A DNA stretch of 64,000 nucleotides from NCBI GenBank assembly GCA_030407085.1, contig CM059582.1, positions 11,327,501 to 11,391,500 on the forward strand, in the 5' to 3' direction. Positions within the stretch are counted from its first letter, which is position 1. Each line of letters begins with the position of its first letter. The notes below the pieces were generated by a model. That model worked only from the letters and a program-made list of their open reading frames with translations. It was not told where the DNA came from and made no database searches. The stretch is from Trichopria drosophilae. Its lineage: Eukaryota; Arthropoda; Insecta; Hymenoptera; Diapriidae. The translations under genes and the position numbers were made by a program. Positions 43,385 through 55,449 of this stretch are shown here, one piece after another.

Positions 43385-46300
43385 GGGGGCCCAAAGGGAA
43401 TGATGCGTAACACAATGCGGCTATGCAAAAAGCCGCATCTTAGCCTATCTTCCCAAATGGCCTACTCTCACCTCCACGTGTGCTTATTAGAGCCGGTGGG
43501 CCCTGGACTCTTAGCAACCTTGCCAGAGATTGGGTAACCAACCCCAGTGGATGGCGAGGTAAGAGACAAACGAGAGAGGCATAACAACGGGGAGTAGGGC
43601 TAACCACCCTACTCCCTGTATTTGCGGTTACTCATCAAATAACGCGCAGGGCTCCTGACCATCGGGCTGCTTCGGATGCAGCCCAGTCCCGAGGTGGAGG
43701 AGCCGAAACAGGTGTCCCGGGACGACGACCAGCTGATGCCCACGGACGATTTCAGTGGACGGAGGATCTCAGGCAAGATCTAATGCGCTGCTATGAGGAG
43801 AGCTGTCCGCAACAGAGAGGCTACATGGCGCGAATGCACAGTCGGTTTGCAGTAATGCATCCCGAACTGGCAGATCGCTTTTCTCAACAACAACTGAGAG
43901 ATTATGTGGCCTATCTGAGGCGGACGGGTTTTCGTTGTTCCCAGCAGTCAACCGGTACGGATGTGCGGGCAATAACAACTGAGCCGTACGCGGTGCTGGG
44001 AGAGATGCTCCACATTATGACAGCACGACACCCGTGTTTAGGAAAAATTTGACAACAAAAATTTTGCCTAAACAACGAGAAATAGACAGAGCAAATAGCC
44101 TACTTCTAGATGCTCTTCCAGATGACTGCGACCTGTGGCAAGTCAATTGTGCCGTTTACGAGGCTGCAAAGTGATCTGGCGACTCCGCGAAATCTGGACA
44201 CAGATATCCGGGGAGTCGGCAGATTACAAAACGCATGTCTCAATTGAACGGTAAGATTCGACTGACACGGAAACTCGCTTCCCGAATTCAGTGTGTGATC
44301 GACTATTTAACATCTGGCCGTTCATTTACGGCTAAAGTCAAGAAGTTCGCACAAACAACTGCGGACGTATTATCACATACTGAACAAGCTGAAGTTGCTC
44401 AACATCAAGGCAACGTTTAGCGGATAAAATTCGGGTTATGGCCGATGCCAAAAAGAGGCTGCAAAGACGGGAAGAAGGAATTCGACAAAACTCAATATTT
44501 TGGACGAATCCTTCCAACCTCTTCAAAAACATCGTATCGCAGCCTCAAGCGAGTTTCCGTCGATGGCCGCAGTTGAGGAATTCTGGAGGAGCATCTACGA
44601 GAGAACATCTAGGCTTAATGCAGACACTCCAGGTATTGAAATCTTCACCGAGTTGTGCGACGAAGTCACACAACAAAGTGAAGATTGCCCACCCGTCAGT
44701 GCTTTTAGAGGTGTGAAAAAATGCCATCACAGGAGCGAGGAATTTCTCCTCGCCGGGCTGGGATGGGAATTAATAACTATTGGTGGAAGATGTTCACTTC
44801 TGTCCATCAACACCTAGCCCGAATATTCACCTCTTATATAAATGGAGACCAACCCATTCCGCACTGGCTGGTGGAGGGCCGAACGACACTGATCCCAAAA
44901 ATCGGGAGACTTGTCCGATCCGAAAAAACCATAGACCGATCACGTGTCTCAATACGTTATACAAATTGTTCACGTAACATCTTGAACGTACGTATTGAGA
45001 AATACGTGAAACCGGTGTGGCAACGGATAGTAGAACAGCGAGGCTGCAAAATGGGTGTATCCGGCTGCAAGGACAACTTGCTTATCGACAGGTGTGTTTG
45101 TCAGGACGCAGTCCAAGTACAAGCGTAACCTGTCGATAGCCTGGCTGGATTACATGAAGGCGTATGACTCAACATCGCACGAGCTTTTAAGCTTGTTGCT
45201 CAAACGCCTTCATGTCCACCCAAACATAGTGAGAATTGTAGAAGACCTGATGCTCTTTGGAAAACACGCTTTGTCATGACATCGGGCAAGCGTTCGAACC
45301 ATGTCTAGACTGGTTCAATTCCAAAGAGGTGTCTATCAGGGAGATTCTCTGAGTCCTCTGCTCTTCTGCATCTCACTATTGCCTCTATCCGTTGCTCTCC
45401 GGAAATCTCAAGCGTACATGTGTGGACCGCCTGGTGAACGTTGTACATAAGAATCACCCATCTTTTCTTTATGGACGATCTTAAATTATAACGCATCAGG
45501 CGAAGATCAATTACATCGATCTGTGAACATCGCCCTCACATACTCGAGAGATATCGGCATGGAATTCGGATTGGACAAGTGTGCAGTCGTTCATTTGCAC
45601 AGAGGAAGGTCAGGCTCCCATAACAACGATATGGAGCTCGTCAACGGAAATGTCATCCGCCACCTTAGCGCCAAAGAAGCCTACACATACATGGGCGTTC
45701 CTCAAAGGCATGTCCAGGATGTGCAGGCTGCTAAAACCACCATCATTAAGAAATACCAGCGCATTCTCCGTTCAGATATGGTCATCAGAATTGACCGGGA
45801 GAAATAAGGTGGTAGCCACGAATATGTTGGCCGTATCACCAGTGCTCTATTCTTTTGGAGCACTGAAGTGGAACGTTGACGAGCTAAGGGATCTTGACCG
45901 AAGCACACGGAAGATGATTTGTATGCAACGCAGTTTGCATCCAAGATCTTCCGTGGAACGACTGTATTTGCCCCGAAATATGGGAGGTCGTGGCCTTTTA
46001 AGCCTGGAGTGTATGCATGACCGATTGGTCCTGGAAACAGCTTGCGACGTGATTAATCGAACGGAGGATCCCCTGATGATGCTAGTACATCAGCATGAAA
46101 TTCAGGGGAAGGGGGCGTTTTTGGTACACCGCGGCGGAGCGAGCGGCGCGAAACCTCGGTCTGGTTTTCAACGTGGGACGTAGTGGTGCACAGGAGGCTG
46201 AATCAGTCATCAATCTGTGCCCAGTGCGTCTCAGGGCTAACATACGGAAGGAACAACTCCGTATGTTGGAGGGAAGGCATATCGACAAGCCGTTACATGG

Positions 46301-47330
46301 ACAATTCTTTCGAAATGTCCAACAACTTGGCTTGTCGGCAGAGATGACCTTCTCCTTCTTAAGATCAGCCGGCTTGAGATCCGAGACCGAGGGTTTTATC
46401 TTCGCGTGCCAGGATGGGGTCATCAATACCTTAGCGTATCGCCAGAACATCTTTTACACCAGGCGGTACAGGAGTACGCTTTGTAGATTGTGTAGATGTC
46501 ATGCTGAGACACTCATGCATCTTTTGGCAGCATGCCCAATGTATGCAGTTTCAGCATACATCGAACGTCACAATGCGGCTCTTTCGAGTGCTGTACTACC
46601 ATCTTCGCAGCACTTATGGTATTGATGCAACCCCAGTTTTGCCGTACGTCCCCACTGATATTGAATCCGTTGTCGGGAATGAGTCGTGCCGAATATACTG
46701 GAATTACTCCATTCCCGACGAGCAGGCAAATATCAGCTAATAAGCCTGACATCGTCCTTGTTGACTTCGATGACAAATCCATCTTCGTCATCGAGTTTTC
46801 TGCACCAGCAGAAAACAAATATAGTCAGCAAAGAGGACGAAAAAACGGGATGAAATATCAGGAACTCCTGTTCGAGATTCGCAAGCTGTATCGAGGGTTC
46901 AAAATCAAGCTCGTCGTGCTGATAATTGGAGTGCTGGGAGGAACGAGACAACTTTCCTCCAAAACATCAAAGCATTCCGGCCTGTCGAGAACATGCAAGT
47001 TCCTCGCAGGCCGAATGCAGAAAGCAGTGCTGCTGGGATCTCTCCGTCTAACTGAGGTCACACGAGATCCTGTAACCACTTACCCAATGGTAGAGGGAGT
47101 GGTTACAGTTGCAAACGAAATGGCCCGGTGCAGTCTGCAGCGGAGGAGATGGATATCGGAGCCACTTTTCTACTGCAGACTGCACACGTGGATTCTGGAG
47201 GGCCAAGGGAGGTTAGGGTTTTAGTCGGTAAACCTTGCCGTTAACATCAAAGGTGAGGGAGTCCGACACACGGGGGGTTACACAAACATCTTCAACCCCC
47301 TATGGTGCCTAATGCATTTCCCCCCTCCGT

Positions 47331-47363
<33 letters not shown>
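43385..47363 (+). mobile_element. R4/Dong-clade LINE, near full length
   Basis: It runs from GGGGGCCCAAAGGGAATGAT to a poly(A) of 32. It is inserted in AAT repeats, the target reported for Dong elements. The 5' leader contains a 7-bp hairpin (ATGCGGC...GCCGCAT). One long but broken gene fills it, with a C-terminal restriction-like endonuclease, as in the R2/R4 group. GC content is higher than the surroundings. The paralogous empty site at 21690-21725 shows no other change at the junction. Confidence 0.9.
43783..47224 (+). pseudogene. Dong-like polyprotein pseudogene: RT and restriction-like endonuclease
   Basis: N-terminal pieces (ARMHSRFAVMHPELADRFSQ) lead into the RT: VEGRTTLIPK, GCKDNLLIDR, SIAWLDYMKAYDSTSHELL (the first catalytic Asp region), then FQRGVYQGDSLSPLLFCIS and DIGMEFGLDKCAVVHLHR. 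The YMDD-type box at about 45460-45485 is destroyed by a frameshift. The C-terminal part has the zinc-knuckle-like CRLCRCHAETLMHLLAACP at 46480-46540. The endonuclease KPDIVLVDFDDKSIFVIEFS and YQELLFEIRKLYRG follow. At least eight frame changes are needed, so it is inactive. Confidence 0.9.
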
Positions 47364-47366
<3 letters not shown>

Positions 47367-47799
47367 CGACTTTATTGCCAAGGAAAAACGAATTGTACAT
47401 AATGATACAACTTAAACCTAGACAAAGGGCGAGTCACAGCTTAAAAATACTGTTTTACAGACTGACCGTTTAATATATAAACACAATATAAATTAGTAAA
47501 TATTCTAAATTAACGAGTACACTAAACTATACCAATAAAACGCAAAGTACATAAGTTATTATTTTTGCTTATACATAAATATTACATAATCGTTCTATGA
47601 CCAAATAGTAACCATAATTCATACACTAACATAAAAAAACAGGAAAATAAATAAATTATCGATGATTGACGAAATACATTTTAATTAATTTAGAAAATTT
47701 GAAAGGTTGCATAATGCATTCTTTAATAAGAAGAGGCAACGCATTGTAGATTTTTGCTACAGCATAAGAAAATGCGCCATTAAAGTTCGCCGTAGAGCG
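47364..47799 (-). mobile_element. Minus-strand LINE 3' end, second copy
   Basis: It matches 21723-22157 almost base for base (ATCGACTTTATTGCCAAGG through GCGCCATTAAA). It is cut at 47799 by the foldback element at 47800. Confidence 0.9.
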
Positions 47800-49161
47800 A
47801 TATCAGAGTGATTTTCGACGTATTTTTGTGCTCTGAACACGAATCTGAAGTCGAAAAATGCCTATCACGTCATGATTTTAAGAAAAGTGGGGACAAAACA
47901 CCCAAAAACGCGTTTTTGGCGTCTTTACCCCTACTTTTCTCTAAAACCTGACGTGCTACAGACTTGAATGTGTGCTTAAATTAAAGCTTGGTTCTTCCCC
48001 TACAAAAATCATAAGATAGTTTTAAAAAAAAATTCATAATTTTGAAAAAAAAATGATTTTCACCTTGCTATTTCTAGTGATTATGATGAAAATTAAAATT
48101 ATTTAATTACATTGAGCAGAGCTCATACAAAGCACTACTTAACTGTTTCCGGGGTTGGTGTTTAAAAATCCAGTGTCGCCTTTATAAAATTCAAAATGGC
48201 GGATCCAAGATGGCGGACGTAAAATAAAAAATTTGAATTAACCTCAAGAAAATCAGTACTCCGGCCGCAAAATAAAAAAATAAACTTAGGATCTAAAAAT
48301 CACCACTTCAGGATTTTTTTTGCTGCCGTTCATGCTTATCATGTCCAGGTCCGAGAGGTTGTGAAATTTGTAAAAATCAAAGAAACAATTTATCTATCCG
48401 TAGGGAAACAAAGACTGGATCATATTCCATATGATCTATTAAAATCTTTAGTTAGTCTATACTGAAATAAAATCTTGAATCTTACACTGCATGTAGATTG
48501 TTTTATAAAACAAAGTCGTGCCTTCCCTGGTCGAACAATCGCTGGCATTACTAATGGCGAACAAAAAAACCGTGAAGTGGTGATTTTAAGATCCTAAGTA
48601 TATTTTTTATTTTGCGGCCGCCATTTTGGATTCGCTATTTTAAATTTTGTGAAACTAACATTGGATTCGTCATCAGCGACTCAAAAAAAACCCGAGTACT
48701 GATTTTCATGAGGTTAATTTAAATTTTTTATTTTTACGTCCGCCATCTTAGATCCGTCATTTTGAATTTTTTAAAAGCGACACAGGATTCTTAAACACCA
48801 AACCCGAAAACAGTCAAGTAGTGGTTTGTATGAACTCTGCTCAATGTAGATAAATAATTTGCATTTTCATCATAATCACTAGGAATAGCAAGGTTAAAAC
48901 AATTTTTTTTTCAAAAATATGAAATTTTTTTTACAGCTATCGTATATGATTTTTGTAGGGGAAGACTCAAGCTTTAATTTCAGCACAAATTCAGATCTGT
49001 TGCACATCAGGCTTCTAAGAAAATTAGGGGTAAAAACACCCAAAAACACGTTTTTTGGTGTTTTTGCCCCCACTTTTCTCAAAATCATGACGTGAGAGAC
49101 ATTTTTCGTCTTCAGATTCGTGTTCAGCGTACAAAAATACGTAGCAAAATCACTCTGATAT
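47800..49161. mobile_element. 1.36-kb foldback element with TCAGAGTG ends
   Basis: The left end is TATCAGAGTGATTTTCGACG and the right end is CGTAGCAAAATCACTCTGATA. The arms run about 600 bp each: AACACGAATCTGAAG is answered by CTTCAGATTCGTGTT, and CACCCAAAAACGCG by its counterpart near 49040. It contains three GGATCC-CCATTTTG-type modules. A TA on each side could be a target duplication. No transposase is present. Confidence 0.8.
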
Positions 49162-49268
49162 AAGAAAAACAAACAAAAAATGAATTTTGCAGACCTGTGT
49201 TATTTAAGACTAAGACAACAGTCTGGTTTATTGTTGTAGACATTGTCATCGGAAGTGGCGCCATATTC
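49162..49268 (+). repeat. Repeat H, outer part
   Basis: ACAACAGTCTGGTTTATTG and GTGGCGCCATATTC up to TTAA, where a foldback element enters. H resumes at 50591 (GTTGAGGCAGTATATTTTG) and again at 51333. Confidence 0.75.
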
Positions 49269-49272
49269 TTAA

Positions 49273-50590
49273 CCCATTAATGCCCAAATGCACAGAAAAT
49301 TTACACCAACTTCAACGCTTATTTCCAATATGAAATAAATTTCGAAAAAAATCAAACTTACCAGATTCTACCATTTTCGGGGTCGCTCTTTCGAATGGCG
49401 AAGAGAAAATTTAAAAAAAGTCAACATTTGTCTATGATTTTGACATATATATTAAAAAAACATACTTTTTTCAGGGCGCATTTCTTACAAATATCAAGTT
49501 TTCGATACAATATCGTGCTTTGAATGAGCTAAAATATACTAGAATAGTGCACTCGATAGTTATACTTAAAATATACACTGGTATGCATTTGAAATTTTCC
49601 GATGTCAGATCCAAAATGGCCACCGCAGTAACAAATTTCTATTCAAAATTTAACAATTTTTTTTTTTGAAAACCATACACTTTAGAGAAAATGTTCCACG
49701 GACAATTTTGTTTTAGAATGAGCCAAAAAATACCCTTGAATTTTTTGAGAATGTATTGTTACAATTTTCAATTTTTCAAAACTGCAGAAAATCCAAAATT
49801 TTCAAAAAGTTAGTTAAAAAATCCGAAAAAATTTGACAGTGTTCTTTAACCAATTCTAAGCCATTTTTTATCTATAGCAATTTTCTCTAAAGACAGCAGT
49901 GTTCAAGAAAATAAATAATTTGTCTTGAAATCTAGAAAAGTTTAATATTTTTTTTCTGGAAAACTATAGTCTTTAGAGAAAATTTCTATAGATAAAAAAT
50001 GTCTTAGTATTGGTTAGATAACACTGTCAAATTTTTTCAGATTTATTAAATAACTTTTTGAAAATTTTAGATTTTTTGCATTTTTGAAAAATAAAAAATT
50101 GTAGCAGTACATTCTGAAAAAATTCAAGGGTATTTTTTGGCTCATTCTAAAATAAAATTGTCCTTAGAACATTTTCTCTAAAGTGTATGGTTTTCAAGAC
50201 AAAAAATTGTTAAATTTTGAATAGAAATTCGTTACTGCGGTGGCCATTTTGGATCTGACATCGCAAAATTTCAAATGCATACCAGTGTATATTTTAAGTT
50301 TTAACTATCGAGTGCACTATTCTAGTATATTTTAGCTCATTCAAAGCACGATATTGTATCGAAAACTCGATATTTGTAAAAAATGCGCACTGAAAAAAGT
50401 ATGTTTTTTTAATATATATGTCAAAATCATAGACAAATGTTGACTTTTTTTAAATTTTCTCATCGCCATTCGAAAGAGCGACCCCGAAAATGGTAGAATC
50501 TGGTAAGTTGATTTTTTTCTAAATTTATTTCATATTGGAAATAAGCGTTGAAGTTGGTGTAAATTTTCTGTGCATTTGGGCATTAATGGG
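49273..50590. mobile_element. 1.3-kb TTAA foldback element
   Basis: The ends CCCATTAATGCCCAAATGC and GCATTTGGGCATTAATGGG are flanked by TTAA (49269-49272 and 50591-50594). Two arms of about 650 bp mirror each other nearly perfectly, for example TCAATATCGAGTGCACTATT-type phrases and GATCTGACATCG. Empty H reads CATAC(T)CTTAAGTT. The GGTCGCTCTT motif lies about 105 bp from each end. It is non-coding. Confidence 0.85.
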
Positions 50591-50662
50591 TTAAGTTGAG
50601 GCAGTATATTTTGTAAAAAAACATTCTTTGAAATAGTAATGATTGCTTCTTATAAACACCTG

Positions 50663-51332
50663 CACGGAGAGAAATGTGAAAAGATGAAACTGTAGGTATT
50701 CCGTCGCCACTGTACTAAGATTCGGTGCTGGTTCTGCAGCATGTGTCGCGTAATATCAATCTAAGAAACCCACAGTCTCAGACTGTGAAAACGCTTAGGA
50801 TTAGACTGCAAAACTGCGATGCTTTCTTCGAGGCTTTCTCCCGCCTAAGTTTTACTTCTTAGACTAGGGCTCTCTGGGACTTTTTTGTAGGAAATTTCCT
50901 CCTCTACAAAAAAGGTTTAGTAAATTTTTCGCACCGTTTTCTATACGGAAGCGATAGAACGAAGAACATCGAGTTTTTAAAACAAAAGATAAACATGGCG
51001 TCGGACGCTGAATACGTTGTTTTTCATTCTATTGCTTCCGTATCGAAAACGGTGCAAGATAGAGCAAAAATTTACAAAACCTTTCTTGTGGCGGAGGAAA
51101 TTTCCTACAAAACAGTCCAGGAGAGCCCTAGTCTAAGAAGTAAAACTTAGGCGGGAGAAAGCCTCGAAGAAAGCATCGCAGTTTTGCAGTCTCATCCTAA
51201 GCGGTTTCACAGTCTGAGACTGTGGGTTTCTTAGATTGATATCACGCGACACATGGTGCAGAACCAGCACCAAATCTTAGTACAGTGGCGAAGGAATACC
51301 TACAGTTTCATCCTTTCAAATTTCTCTCCGTG
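50663..51332. mobile_element. CACGG-ended foldback element, 670 bp, 2-bp target duplication
   Basis: The ends CACGGAGAGAAATGTG and ATTTCTCTCCGTG are flanked by TG on both sides; empty H reads AACACCTGGTTTTAC. The inverted arms are about 300 bp (CCCACAGTCTCAGACTGTG, GCGGGAGAAAGCCTCG), around a short centre (ATGGCGTCGGACGCTGAATA). It is inserted 15 bp from the site used by the CACTG element in another copy of H. Confidence 0.85.
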
Positions 51333-51542
51333 TGGTTTTACTTTCTAATCACAGGTAATCCTCCTGGTTAACATATTTCTTTGTTAAGCGTTTTGGATGA
51401 TTAGTCATGTTTTATGAAACATTCGCATTTAATTTCTGCCGTTGAGCAGCCCGAAAAATTTAATTCTATAGTTTACTTACATTTACTGCATTTATTAATT
51501 CATTGACGCATGAATACAATTGAAATTTACTGGATATTATTA
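51333..51542 (+). repeat. Repeat H, inner part
   Basis: GGTTTTACTTTCTAATCACA to TTTACTGGATATTAT. A central piece present in 37160-37270 is deleted here (GCAGCCCG joins AAAAATTTAATTC). Confidence 0.75.
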
Positions 51543-51606
51543 TTAACCAATTAATGTCAAAAAGGACATTTTTCAGGATCCAATTTCAATAGAGAATTTC
51601 GAAATA

Positions 51607-51994
51607 CAGTAGATCCCCCGTTATCCGTAGTCGTCGGTTCAAGCCACCGATGCCCATCCCCCGTTATCCGTGGCCGAGAGGAGAGGAAATTCTTCCTCTT
51701 CCAAGCGACTCGCCACATTATGATCATGTGATGCATTTGACCAATCAGCGCCGTTTATCGGAACCTGGACGATCGCACACGCATACATACATATTTCGCG
51801 CTCGCTTATTGGATATGTCCCGACCAATCCGTTGTCCGGTACACACCCAACATACAAAGTGCACATGTATATGACCCGCGTGGTGCAGGAGTGGGAGTAA
51901 GAGGGGCACCTCTTTCTACCGTTAACGGGGGATGGCATCATACGGATACGGGTGGATGCGGATAAGGGGAGACCCGATAACGGAGGATCTACTG
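51607..51994. mobile_element. 388-bp pogo/Tigger-like MITE
   Basis: The ends CAGTAGATCCCCCGTTATCC and GGATAACGGGTCT-type to GGATCTACTG are flanked by TA on both sides, as in pogo-group elements. The sister TTAA element at 37415 has no insert at this site. It contains a moderately GC-rich, non-coding interior. Confidence 0.8.
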
Positions 51995-52996
51995 TAAAAC
52001 CGAAGTTAAAAAAATAAAAAGAAACATATCCTACTATTTTCGAGATCACGCTTTTCAATGGTGCAGTCGAAATATGTATAAAATTTCAATTTATTTATAA
52101 TTTTGGCATAAATAAATAAAAAATACGATTTTTTCAGAGATATTTTTTTTAAATTCAACTTCTGTTCCGGATGTCGGGTTTAAAATTACTTAAAATGTAC
52201 CAGAATCGTAGAAGCAATAGTTGTACTTAAAAGTTAGGTTTGTGGATTTTTTAAATTCGCGGTTGCGCAACCAAGATTGCGGCCTAATCAAGATGACAGC
52301 ATGTTTCGAAAAAGAATCTAGGTGAGACAAAAACATGTTATTACATATAAGTCAGAATTTTGAAATTTAAAATGGCGGATCCAATATGGCGGGCGAAAAT
52401 TCGTTAATCGCCTCTATTTTGATGACACTTAATACTAGGGGGTAATTGAGATCGCTGATCACAAATCTGAAATCAGAATTTTGAGATTCAAAATGACAGA
52501 TTTAATACGCCGGAAGAAAATGAGAATCGTATAAAACTATGTACTACGAGTCACAGCTGATTGCTTACGAAAATACTCTTCGAACTTAAAACAACATGCG
52601 AATATGTAGGATGATATTGCATATCAATTTTACACACAGTTGTGAGTAGTTTGAAATTGTATTATATTTTTCATTGAAAATAGTTAACATTGGCCGAACA
52701 CGCCAACCCTTATCATAGATTTTCCTTATAAAAAAAAATATTTGAAAGGTCTGAAGAATGCCCACGTCCATTTCATGCAGTAGCATTAATTACTCATTTT
52801 TTTAAATTATTTATTTGAAAAATATAATTCAACTACTTGGTACGAAGAACTCAATATTATTTTATTTTTATCGTCTCTACTAACAATATTAAAATATCAT
52901 GTAATGACCCATCACATATTTTTTCATCATTTTCCCAATTATATAATCAACTTGTATTTTTGTTTTTGTTTTGGGATGTAATTCTTTATAACATTT

Positions 52997-53230
52997 TTAT
53001 AGGACAAAGGGATAAGGTACATGAAGTTTTGAATCACTTTCATCAGTAAATATATCTTTATCAGATTCGTCTTTATTAGTGATATCGGATTCATCGGAGC
53101 ATTCGGCATTAGGAATATATACTACTTCGATATAATCATCTTCTTCGGCTGTTTCTATATGACAATTGAATGATATTTTAGTATTTCCTTTTGTCTTATG
53201 TGTACCATTTGAAAAAGAAAAATTTTTCAA
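52997..53230 (-). CDS. Acidic ORF of the TTAA element, copy 2
   Basis: A 77-codon frame that begins at a TTG, so its true start or upstream exon is unknown. It has CHIETAEEDDYIEVVYIPNA, then DESDITNKDESDKDIFTDES and ends VPYPFVL. The frame is preserved in both TTAA elements with only scattered changes, mostly N/K or E/K substitutions, which hints at past coding constraint. Confidence 0.35.
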   Translation of the reverse strand: MKNFSFSNGTHKTKGNTKISFNCHIETAEEDDYIEVVYIPNAECSDESDITNKDESDKDIFTDESDSKLHVPYPFVL

Positions 53231-54087
53231 ATGTATCTAGGAATATATAAATTGTCCCAAGCAGCAAAGAAAAAAATTTTGACCAGCGTTAGGTCAGATT
53301 GTCTTATTTAGGTTAACAATAATCAAATTTCGACCTTCAATTATGCCTTATAAGTAAAAATGTATTTAAAGTCTTTGTCTTAGGATAATATTACCAAATT
53401 ACGACTTAAAAATTACTTCATATTAAAATTGTACTTGAGGTATTTTTTGAAGTCAAATATTGCTAATTTTCGACCTGTGTTCTGACTTGATAAGCAAACG
53501 GACTTTGAAAGCGGAAATTGGTCGTGATAAATTTGACCCCGCGAATTTCCCTAATTTTTACTTAAAAGTCAGAATTACCAAAAACTTAGATTGATGCTAT
53601 ATTTTACTTCTGCCACTAGGATGACGTTTTCTTTCATTACTTCAAAGTCGAAACAACTACAAAAATTGTCCATAAAGTTAAATATGTAGAATGTTTGGTC
53701 AAAAAGACTAATAAACTAGACCTCATAGTAAATCGAACCACTCATACCTTAAACACACTTCAACGAACGAGTTCAGCTCTATGAAGTCTTTTTTTACTTT
53801 GCATTTATATGTCTCTCAAGTGTTTTGAAAGACACTTGAAGCATCATTACAAAACAATTACGTTTTGGCAATTGTTCGTCACCTGTAAATGGGGTATATA
53901 GCAATACTCCAACGCTGTAAGGGATCCATGTTTTTTAATTATAGCGACAATTTTAAAATAGCTTCCATCCATTTTCGAATGTGTACTTACACATATGAAA
54001 AAATGAATATTTTTTAACTAAAAACGAGACGTGACGAATGCAACAGTGAACAGAGTTACATATAGATATACAATGTTCATATGTATA

Positions 54088-55285
54088 CAGGGTGTCCCAT
54101 TTTAAAAAAACCACCCGATTATTTCGAAAATTACGCGTTTTCGAAAAAAATGTTTCAGACAAAAGTTTCAGGATTTTTCCCAGGCAATTCAATGGCTACC
54201 TTTATGTGACCTTGAATATGACCTTGATGCTCATATCAAGGTCAAATTCAATTTTTTTAATGGGAACCCCTATTTTTTATTGCTGATTTAGAAAGTGCAG
54301 TAAATTTTACGTTCAAATATGACCTTGACCGTGTCCTTGATCATGACCTTCAAGGTAATTTCAAGGTCAGAGTTGTTTTTTCAATGGAAAACCCTACTTT
54401 TTTATTGCTGATTTAGAAAGAGCAGGGTATTTTACGTTCAAATATGACCTCGACCGTGTCCTTGATCATGACCTTCAAGGTAATTTCAAGGTTAAAGTTG
54501 TTAAAAAAATAGTACCTAGTATAAAATTAAATCTTCCACAAACTATTTTAAAAATTAAAACAAAAATAGAAACTAAACTAAAAAAAGGATAAAAAAATAA
54601 AAAAAAGAATAAAAAAATTAAAAAAAAAAAAAAAAAATGATACTCAAAGTCCGACCAGTCAACCTCCTCGCGGTGAGTATCGGGTAACGCTGATGCTGGC
54701 GGTGTTTATTATCAGAACTAAATTAATGTAAGGAAAACTTAAATAACTAACTGCCGATTGAAAGAGGAGGCATCGTTGATCGATCCCTTTCGAACCCTGC
54801 AAGTTTTGCCTGAAATATTTTCTTCCGGCTCTTTCTAAATCAGCAAACAAAATAGAAGTTCCCATTGAAAAAACAACTTTGACCTTGAAATGACCTTGAA
54901 GGTCATGATCAAGGACACGGTCAAGGTCATATTTGAATATAAAATACCCTGCTCTTTCTAAATCAGCAATAAAAAAGTAGGGTTTTCCATTGAAAAAACA
55001 ACTTTGACCTTCAAATGACCTTGAAGGTCATGATCAAGGACACGGTCAAGGTCATATTTGAACGTAAAATTCACTGCACTTTCTAAATCAGCAATAAAAA
55101 ATAGGGGTTCCCATTAAAAAAATTGAATTTGACCTTGATATGAGCATCAAGGTCATATTCAAGGTCACATAAAGGTAGCCATTGAATTGCCTGGGAAAAA
55201 TCCTGAAACTTTTGTCTGAAAAATTTTTTTCGAAAACGCGTAATTTTCGAAATAATCGGGTGGTTTTTTAAAATGGGACACCCTG
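54088..55285. mobile_element. 1.2-kb foldback element with CAGGGTGTCCCA ends
   Basis: The ends CAGGGTGTCCCATTTTAAAA and TTTTAAAATGGGACACCCTG are flanked by TA on both sides. The arms are about 450-500 bp and contain at least eight perfect TCAAGGTCA / TGACCTTGA sites. The loop has A-runs (54541-54637), the small hairpin at 54639-54681 and unique DNA. The TA duplication and end sequence suit Tc1/mariner-type MITEs. No transposase is present. Confidence 0.8.
54639..54681 (-). other. Small hairpin followed by T-run, copy 2
   Basis: On the minus strand GATACTCA ... TGAGTATC close an 8-bp stem over a 27-base middle containing CCGCGAGGAGG, then a run of about 25 T. It is the counterpart of 14105-14140, which has ATTCTCA/TGAGAAT: an A-T pair is replaced by T-A. 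No known RNA family was recognised. Confidence 0.4.
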
Positions 55286-55449
55286 TATATTGACTGTATG
55301 ACTTTAACGTTAAAGTGAATTTCGACATACATTAGTGGAAATTACCTAATTATGACATCAATTACTTTGCACTCTTTGAGCCTTAGAAATCGAAATGTCT
55401 CAAATAGGTAAATTTGTCTAACAAGGAAAAATATTTGGGCATTTGGACT

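Noticed and set aside
43385..43520. Possible HDV-like ribozyme at the 5' end of the Dong-like element
   Set aside because: R2/R4-group elements can have such ribozymes and a GCCGCAT hairpin is present, but I could not find a second P1 strand giving the required double pseudoknot.
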